Both the position numbers and the translations under genes were made by a program. 64,000 bases of DNA. Source: Emergencia sp. 1XD21-10. GTDB lineage: Bacteria; Bacillota; Clostridia; Peptostreptococcales; Anaerovoracaceae. Position 1 is the first letter of the stretch. Each line of letters opens with the position of its first letter. Location: positions 113,125 through 177,124 of the forward strand of contig NZ_QWEQ01000010.1 of assembly GCF_009936045.1 (NCBI RefSeq). The letters run 5' to 3'. The notes under the pieces are model-generated. The model was given only the letters and a program-made list of their open reading frames with translations, did not search any database and was not told where the DNA came from. Positions 58,819 through 64,000 of the stretch are shown here, one piece after another.

Positions 58819-59724
58819 TCACAGATTTTCCAGATAAAACTTCGTAATCTCATCAAAGAGCATATCCTTAATTTCTGATTTCTCAAAGCCCATTTCATAA
58901 CCATGAGGGCTTTTTGCCGATGTGATTTCAATAGTTTTCACATCTTCATATGATCTGGCACATTCCAGCGATACCTCTGGCAGCACCACATAATCCTCTG
59001 TATTATAGATAACTAAAACCGGCGCTTGAAATTTATATCCGCTTTCCGATGGCACGTAATCTTCAATAGAGCGAAAAAACTCCGGTGTCAGTATCACTTT
59101 CTGATGAGTCACGCTGCCTTTCTCCCTCGCTTCTCTTTTGAACTTCTCCCAGTTCTTTGCGCCGCCCATATAACGCTGAAAGGAGTCTCCGTTTCCTGCC
59201 GGCGCAACCAGCACCATTGCCTTGTAAGCATATCCGCCTGCATGTTCATTTCCACAGTACATCGCTGCTCTGCCACCCAGACTTCTTCCAAAGATACCAA
59301 TTCTGTCCGGGTCGACGTTATAATGCGCTACCATATAATCGGTGCAGAGCACCTGATCTGCGACCATAGTGTCCACCGTATACTGATTCGTCTGCTCTGT
59401 CTCAGTATCCGCTTTTTCATAGTGACCAAAGTCCATACGAATCGTCGCAATACCATTTTCAGCAAGGTGCTGTGCCAGATACTTTCCACCGGCGCTGTTC
59501 ATATTGCCATGAAAACCGTGGCTCAAAAATACCAGCGGCAGTTTCTCCTCCTCCCAGTTTTCCGGTATGACAATCTGCGCCTTAGTGTAAGTTTCTTCCT
59601 CATTTTTAATCATCACGTCAAGAGTACAAATGCCCTGATTCTTAGACTCACAGCCTGTCAAAGCCCATAGAGAGCCTGTTAAAAAAAGCATTAGAAGCAG
59701 GATTGTTACTTTCTGTTTCATCAT
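58819..59724 (-). CDS. Lipoprotein alpha/beta hydrolase
   Basis: A 301-residue protein with a lipoprotein signal peptide (lipobox LTGC) and an alpha/beta hydrolase fold. Seen: VFLSHGFHGN (oxyanion strand), the nucleophile elbow IFGRSLGGRAAM, PVLVIYNTEDYVV with the acid and the late His in SPHGYEM. It should sit on the outer face of the membrane and cleave an ester or small amide. It is the last gene of a five-gene operon and begins one base after the M20 gene ends, so they are co-translated. The substrate is not known. Confidence 0.85.
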   Translation of the reverse strand: MMKQKVTILLLMLFLTGSLWALTGCESKNQGICTLDVMIKNEEETYTKAQIVIPENWEEEKLPLVFLSHGFHGNMNSAGGKYLAQHLAENGIATIRMDFGHYEKADTETEQTNQYTVDTMVADQVLCTDYMVAHYNVDPDRIGIFGRSLGGRAAMYCGNEHAGGYAYKAMVLVAPAGNGDSFQRYMGGAKNWEKFKREAREKGSVTHQKVILTPEFFRSIEDYVPSESGYKFQAPVLVIYNTEDYVVLPEVSLECARSYEDVKTIEITSAKSPHGYEMGFEKSEIKDMLFDEITKFYLENL

Positions 59725-59725
59725 C

Positions 59726-60898
59726 TTAGTTTCTATCGAAATCTTCCTTCATAGCCTTTATTTTTTCTTCATCACTGAATATCTTTGCAATCTGCAGTGC
59801 AATAATTTTTGCTCCATCACGGAGTGCCTGATGAGCCCTGTCTGTCTTCATAGCTTCAGCAAACCCTCTTGTGTGAATTGGCACATTAGGTTCAGTTACC
59901 TGCAGACAAGGATGGAATCCCGGACAAACATAGCTGACATTACCTGCATCGGAAGAACCAAATATTTTTTCACTGTCTCCATTCAGTTCAAGTCCAAGCT
60001 CCTGATAGATTTCTGCCAATGCTGCGATACCTGTTGAATTTGCTTTCATATTGTCATAAGTAGCAGCCGTTGGAGTTTTGCACCAAGCTGTCTGTGTGGC
60101 TATTGCTGCACCTTCCGCACATAAATCCACCTGGTCAATTAATTTCTGAAGATACTTTTTATCCAGCGCCCGAATATAAAACTCAGCAGATACCTTTTCC
60201 GGTACAATATTCGGGGCTTCTCCTCCATTTCTAATGATTCCATGAAACTGTGCATCCGGCTTTACATGCTGTCTCAACATATCTACAGCATGAAACATCA
60301 GCTGTGCCGCATTGAACGCATTTCTGCCCTCCCAGGGAGCCGCCGAAGCATGTGCCGCTGTGCCGTGGAATTCATACAGATAAGAGGCAAGACACTGCAG
60401 TTTCGGAGCCAGCAGATTCCCATTATATAGATGTACCATGATTGCCATATCATAACCGTCAAAAGCACCTCTCTCTGCCATGGCGCATTTCGCACCGTCA
60501 GTCTCTTCAATTGGTGTTCCAATCACATGAATATCTGCATTCAGCTCATCCTGTAAATCTTTAGCTGCAAGTGCAGCTAAAACGCTGATTGAGCCACTTA
60601 AACAGTGCCCGCATGCATGACCAATTTCTGGCAGTGCGTCATATTCTGTCAAAATAGCAATCTTATACTTATGATTGTTGGCACCGTAAATCCCCTTAAA
60701 CGCTGTAGGCAGCCCAGAAAATGGATACTCCGTTTCATAGCCATGAGACCGCAAAAGTTCTACAATTTTGCAGGAAGTCTCATATTCCTCTCCGGAAACC
60801 TCTGGATGATCAGCAATATCATCGTTTAAATGTACAAGTTCTGCATAATACGCTTCTATTGCCTTGAAGATTCTTTCTTTTAGTTCGATGTAATTCAT
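59726..60898 (-). CDS. M20 family amidohydrolase (AbgB/PM20D2-like)
   Basis: A 390-residue M20 metallohydrolase: LTEYDALPEIGHACGHCLSG (metal ligands His and the Cys-containing GHACGH motif), GTPIEETDGAKCAM (catalytic Glu pair), FHGTAAHASAAPWEGRNAF (dimerisation domain) and a late GSSDAGNVSYVCPGFHPC. This pattern is the p-aminobenzoyl-glutamate hydrolase and peptidase M20 domain 2 group, which cleaves N-acyl amino acids or dipeptides. It has no signal peptide, so it acts in the cytoplasm. GAAGG lies before the ATG. Confidence 0.87.
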   Translation of the reverse strand: MNYIELKERIFKAIEAYYAELVHLNDDIADHPEVSGEEYETSCKIVELLRSHGYETEYPFSGLPTAFKGIYGANNHKYKIAILTEYDALPEIGHACGHCLSGSISVLAALAAKDLQDELNADIHVIGTPIEETDGAKCAMAERGAFDGYDMAIMVHLYNGNLLAPKLQCLASYLYEFHGTAAHASAAPWEGRNAFNAAQLMFHAVDMLRQHVKPDAQFHGIIRNGGEAPNIVPEKVSAEFYIRALDKKYLQKLIDQVDLCAEGAAIATQTAWCKTPTAATYDNMKANSTGIAALAEIYQELGLELNGDSEKIFGSSDAGNVSYVCPGFHPCLQVTEPNVPIHTRGFAEAMKTDRAHQALRDGAKIIALQIAKIFSDEEKIKAMKEDFDRN

Positions 60899-60914
60899 CT
60901 CGCTCTCCTTCCTT

Positions 60915-61859
60915 TCAGATTCCTCTGAACACTGTTAATATATGTTTGATTGTATATTTGGCGTTTTCAAAAAATGCCGACTTCGGCTGTTCTTTTCCTC
61001 TATCTTCACTCCAAAATTGTGCTTCAAATTTATCCATAATCTGTTCTTTTGAAAAACCCTGATCTGCCCAATAAAGGATAAAATCTCTCTCGCTCTCTGC
61101 AGAAGCAATATACATGGAAAAATAATCCTTTGCAAAGAAGTCCGGCGTGATACCATAGTGAGGTGAAATCACTTGTTTCGGTTCGTATTTTTCACACTTT
61201 TTCGCTGCTTCTATGGTATCCTCATAGCTTTTTAAAATAGCCGTATGCATGTTGTCCGGATTGATGAAAACGCCTGTGCTTTCAGAAGCGAACATCAAGC
61301 CTTGGGGTTCCAGCACATAGGTCAAGGAACAGTCTGTATGTCCCTTTGTTTCCAGTACGTAGAAATATTCGTCATCTCCGAGGTCGATTTTATCTCCTTC
61401 GCAAAGAATCCTATCAATGCGCAAAGGCTCAACCAGCACCGATTCTGTACCCGGCGCAAAGACATCTCTGGCAGCATTTCCAAGGCGAAGCATCGTCTTT
61501 TTTGCACCATCGCTTTCAAAGACCGACTTTGCCTTTGCTGCGCCGCAAACCGTTACCTCCATCCACCTTTTTATAATATAAGGGAGCGCACCGATATGGT
61601 CATAATGAGAATGAGACACCAGTACATAATCCACAGTTTCTCTGCCTCGTGCTAAAAGCGCCTCCTCAATATTCGTGATAAGCCCCTCGTGGCAGTATGC
61701 CATACCACAGTCATATAGAACTGTTTTTTGAGGCCCAAAAATCAGAAGGCTTTCACCGCCATGACCGGATGTCACACGTACAATATTTTCCGGATAATTA
61801 AATCTGTCATGACCGGGAAATTCCACAATCTGATCACTCTTCTTTTTCAGTATCTCCAT
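60915..61859 (-). CDS. Metallo-beta-lactamase fold hydrolase
   Basis: A 314-residue protein: YDCGMAYCHEGLI, zinc motif VSHSHYDHIGALPY, ETKGHTDCSLTYVL with a zinc His, MFASESTGVF and SPHYGITP. It is a single-domain MBL hydrolase with a C-terminal extension of about 80 residues; the substrate is unknown. Start ATG 61859 or GTG 61862, both served by AAGGGA; either overlaps the YkvI gene by about 27 bases. Its place between a transporter and an amidohydrolase suggests it opens or trims the imported compound. Confidence 0.84.
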   Translation of the reverse strand: MEILKKKSDQIVEFPGHDRFNYPENIVRVTSGHGGESLLIFGPQKTVLYDCGMAYCHEGLITNIEEALLARGRETVDYVLVSHSHYDHIGALPYIIKRWMEVTVCGAAKAKSVFESDGAKKTMLRLGNAARDVFAPGTESVLVEPLRIDRILCEGDKIDLGDDEYFYVLETKGHTDCSLTYVLEPQGLMFASESTGVFINPDNMHTAILKSYEDTIEAAKKCEKYEPKQVISPHYGITPDFFAKDYFSMYIASAESERDFILYWADQGFSKEQIMDKFEAQFWSEDRGKEQPKSAFFENAKYTIKHILTVFRGI

Positions 61860-62931
61860 CACTTGAAATTCCCTTCTTTCTGTGATTTTCTATGTAAACC
61901 TTGATGAAATTTATGCAGATCATCAGGATAATTAAAAATCCAATATAGCCTTCTATTGGATAAAGGTACGCAACGATGGTTTTAAATCCGCTGAGACCGC
62001 AGCCAAAGCCAATAAAAGCGCCGCCAATGAGAATGTATTTTTTTGCAGGGGTTTCCTTAATCTTAGTTGAAAAACCATAATATGTACTGGTTGCTGCAGA
62101 ATAAATTGCAAGAAACAACACTGCACCGAATGCAATGTTAGCTGCCGGATGCAGTCTGGCAGAGTATGCCAGCATTGGCAAATCCATATTCTGCGTGAAC
62201 GCCATATCCTTGCGAAGTGCCGTAATCAGAAGCACAGTCAAAAGCGCCAGCATGAAACCGCCAGCACCAGCTCCAAGAACGCCGCTCTTCTTATCTTTGG
62301 CGTTAACAGAAGAAGACGCCACAATTGGAATCATGCCTAGCATATTATATGAAATAAACAGAAATGCCGCCAAAAACCAGTTAGGCGCCATAGCACTGAC
62401 CGGAAATCCACCCGTCGCGCCGCTCTGCTCTATATCTGATAAAATCACTGTAATGCACAGCACGATATCAATGGCAAAGAGCACCGGCGCAGTGTATTTG
62501 AAGATTTTAGATACTCTTTCAAAACTTCCCAGTACGGTAAATATTACCATGATGACGATAATGATACCACCCACTGCCTGATGAATGCCAAACTGCTGTG
62601 CAAGGAAAGAACCGCCGGCTGCCGACATGGACACGATAATAGTATATAAAATCGCCGCCATGAAATAACCTACAGCACCTGTCAGCTTCGGATTATCTGA
62701 AAACACGATAATACGCCCCATATCCGCAGTATCCAGCGAACGAGCGATGTATGCCACCATCATACCAATCCCCATAAACAGAATTCCTGCAATGGTTATT
62801 CCGATGTATCCCTTTGCACCAAACACACCGAAAAACTGCCAGCCTTCTCGCCCTGACGCAAAGCCTGCGCCCATGATGGTTCCTACATAAAGAGCAGCCA
62901 CATTAAAAAGATTTAGCTTTTTATCTTCCAT
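61834..62931 (-). CDS. YkvI family membrane transporter
   Basis: A 365-residue membrane protein with about ten hydrophobic helices. The start NLFNVAALYVGTIMGAGFASGREGWQFFGVFG is the YkvI pattern, related to the APC and LeuT-like transporters, with a broken first helix (GTIMGAGFASG). The end is a charged tail of Lys and Glu. No substrate is proven for the family; amino-acid-like compounds are likely from the fold. It follows the RarD gene by 3 bases. Confidence 0.83.
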   Translation of the reverse strand: MEDKKLNLFNVAALYVGTIMGAGFASGREGWQFFGVFGAKGYIGITIAGILFMGIGMMVAYIARSLDTADMGRIIVFSDNPKLTGAVGYFMAAILYTIIVSMSAAGGSFLAQQFGIHQAVGGIIIVIMVIFTVLGSFERVSKIFKYTAPVLFAIDIVLCITVILSDIEQSGATGGFPVSAMAPNWFLAAFLFISYNMLGMIPIVASSSVNAKDKKSGVLGAGAGGFMLALLTVLLITALRKDMAFTQNMDLPMLAYSARLHPAANIAFGAVLFLAIYSAATSTYYGFSTKIKETPAKKYILIGGAFIGFGCGLSGFKTIVAYLYPIEGYIGFLIILMICINFIKVYIENHRKKGISSDGDTEKEE

Positions 62932-62934
62932 AAT

Positions 62935-63828
62935 CTATTCCTCCGCTTTATTTTTGTTATCGCTGATTTCACCATAGGTAAAGAAAATCAGTCCAATCCA
63001 GATGATAGCAAACGCACTAAACTGAATTGTATCAAATGGCTCTTTGAAGAGGAAAATTCCTAAAATCAATGAAATGGATGGAGATATGTACTCGGTCAGC
63101 CCCACTGTAATCAGCGGCAGCTTACTTGCCGCAAAGGAAAACAGTGCCAGAGGAACTGCCGTTGCAATTCCTGCAAACATTAGCAGGATAAACTTGCCGC
63201 TTCCTGCTGTCAGCGCGCCGACTCCTGCATTCTCATAGTAGCAGACAAAGCCCAGCGCAACCGGTGCCAGAAAAATCGTCTCATAAAGGAGCGACTGCAG
63301 CGGAGCAGCGCTGACGCTCTTTTTAATTGCTGCATAAATCGCAAAGGAAAGGCCCAGACCTACTGCAATCAGAGGCACCTGCTTATATCCAATAATCATG
63401 ACCAAAAGCCCGCAGACAGCAAGACATACCGATATTTTCTTCCAATTGTTAATCTTCTCTTTATAAATCACCACACCAAAAAGGCAAACCACCAGCGGTT
63501 CCAAAAAATATCCCATGCTGGTCTGAATGACCTGCCCTGCATTAACTGCCCAGATATAGATGCTCCAGTTAATCGTGATAATAATGCCCGCTATAATATA
63601 AGTCAACAAACTTTTTTTACTCTCAAACATGGGTTTAAACACATTCTTTGGCCCATACTGAAATGCACATGCAATAAAGCATACCACCGCCATCAGTACA
63701 ATTCTGTAAAAAATAATCACCCCTGATGGAATAGGTTTCAGACTGTTCCAGTAAATGGGAAGAAGTCCCCAAACAATGGCGCAGCCGATAGCGCTGGTTA
63801 AGCCGATTCTATAGTTCCTCTTGTCCAT
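62935..63828 (-). CDS. RarD-type EamA transporter
   Basis: A 297-residue membrane protein with ten helices in two EamA repeats. RarD features: SAIGCAIVWGLLPIYWNSL at the start, INWSIYIWAVNAGQVIQTSMGYFLEPLV and EYISPSISLILGIFLFKEPF. RarD is an exporter-like protein of unclear substrate (name from chloramphenicol sensitivity). ATG 63828 is preceded by AAGGAG; the in-frame ATG at 63843 is upstream of that site. It is the first gene of the operon running to the lipoprotein hydrolase. Confidence 0.87.
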   Translation of the reverse strand: MDKRNYRIGLTSAIGCAIVWGLLPIYWNSLKPIPSGVIIFYRIVLMAVVCFIACAFQYGPKNVFKPMFESKKSLLTYIIAGIIITINWSIYIWAVNAGQVIQTSMGYFLEPLVVCLFGVVIYKEKINNWKKISVCLAVCGLLVMIIGYKQVPLIAVGLGLSFAIYAAIKKSVSAAPLQSLLYETIFLAPVALGFVCYYENAGVGALTAGSGKFILLMFAGIATAVPLALFSFAASKLPLITVGLTEYISPSISLILGIFLFKEPFDTIQFSAFAIIWIGLIFFTYGEISDNKNKAEE

Positions 63829-63865
63829 AAATTCTCCTTGCATTCTTTCTATAATCTAACATAAT

Positions 63866-63894
63866 ATTTTATCATCGAATCGTTGAATTTTCAA
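63866..63894 (-). promoter_or_regulatory. Promoter of the RarD-YkvI-M20 operon
   Basis: On the minus strand TTGAAA (63894-63889) and TAAAAT (63871-63866) with a 17-base spacer, about 38 bases before the RarD ATG. Confidence 0.68.
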
Positions 63895-64000
63895 GAGTTT
63901 GTTCTAATGCTACATATGGCGGATGAAGGTTTGTCAAACATATGTTACACCGTCATGCAAAAAATTAAATAAAGTATCTTTAGGAGAAAGCCACTTTAAT

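Overview
The window is a chromosomal segment of a low-to-medium-GC, spore-forming Firmicute of the class Clostridia. The evidence is the end of a spoIIIA operon (spoIIIAG-spoIIIAH), Gram-positive gene orders (nusB-xseA-xseB-ispA-dxs-tlyA; mutS-mutL-miaA; yajC-secDF-rel), RNase J, HemZ, strong AGGAGG ribosome binding sites and sigma-A type promoters. The gene content fits an anaerobic gut or sediment clostridium, perhaps near Anaerovoracaceae, but the genus is inference. No phage, IS element or CRISPR array is visible.

Layout, left part (plus strand, 1-22.6 kb). spoIIIAG/AH ends at a terminator. It is followed by a decayed YD-repeat (Rhs-like) scrap, an orphan membrane protein and a repeat-bearing gap. 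A strong promoter then starts asp23-nusB-tsaD paralogue-xseA-xseB-ispA-dxs-tlyA, a translationally coupled operon. An aminotransferase, a repeat-rich gap and a GNAT gene follow. Next is a compact, overlapping cassette DUF3791-DUF3990-DUF3791-DUF3791(frameshifted) that looks like an ADP-ribosyltransferase-fold toxin with small partner proteins, wedged directly in front of mutS. Then come mutS-mutL-miaA-tyrosine recombinase-EamA transporter, a YnbB-type PLP enzyme, a TVP38 membrane protein, a flavoprotein, and a LysM mini-protein of the YneA type whose promoter carries three evenly spaced LexA-like boxes.

Middle part (minus strand, 23.1-51.5 kb). Two exported peptidoglycan peptidases and an ABC exporter lie downstream of a long housekeeping series. 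Read in the direction of transcription this is: two leucine tRNAs, yajC, secDF, rel, a metallo-beta-lactamase protein, hemZ, hisS, aspS, nadD, yqeK, rsfS, leuS, rnjA, ylbF, efp, mltG, trmR, a U32 (TrhP-like) gene, a CNNM/CorC protein, and an EF-G/TetM-like GTPase fused to a YacP/Rae1-like NYN nuclease. That fusion joins a ribosome-binding GTPase to a nuclease family that cuts mRNA in the ribosomal A site, and it is the most interesting single protein here. Translation, tRNA modification, RNA decay and the stringent response dominate this block. Two related hairpin repeats lie in its intergenic gaps.

Right part (minus strand, 51.5-64 kb). An oligopeptide-binding protein, coaE and polA; a formate/nitrite-type channel; two small unknown membrane or secreted proteins, one with an apparent A-tract frameshift at its start; a plus-strand structured RNA that is probably 6S RNA, with its own promoter and terminator; then a tight operon RarD-YkvI-metallo-beta-lactamase-M20 amidohydrolase-lipoprotein hydrolase that may serve uptake and hydrolysis of an amidated or peptide substrate.
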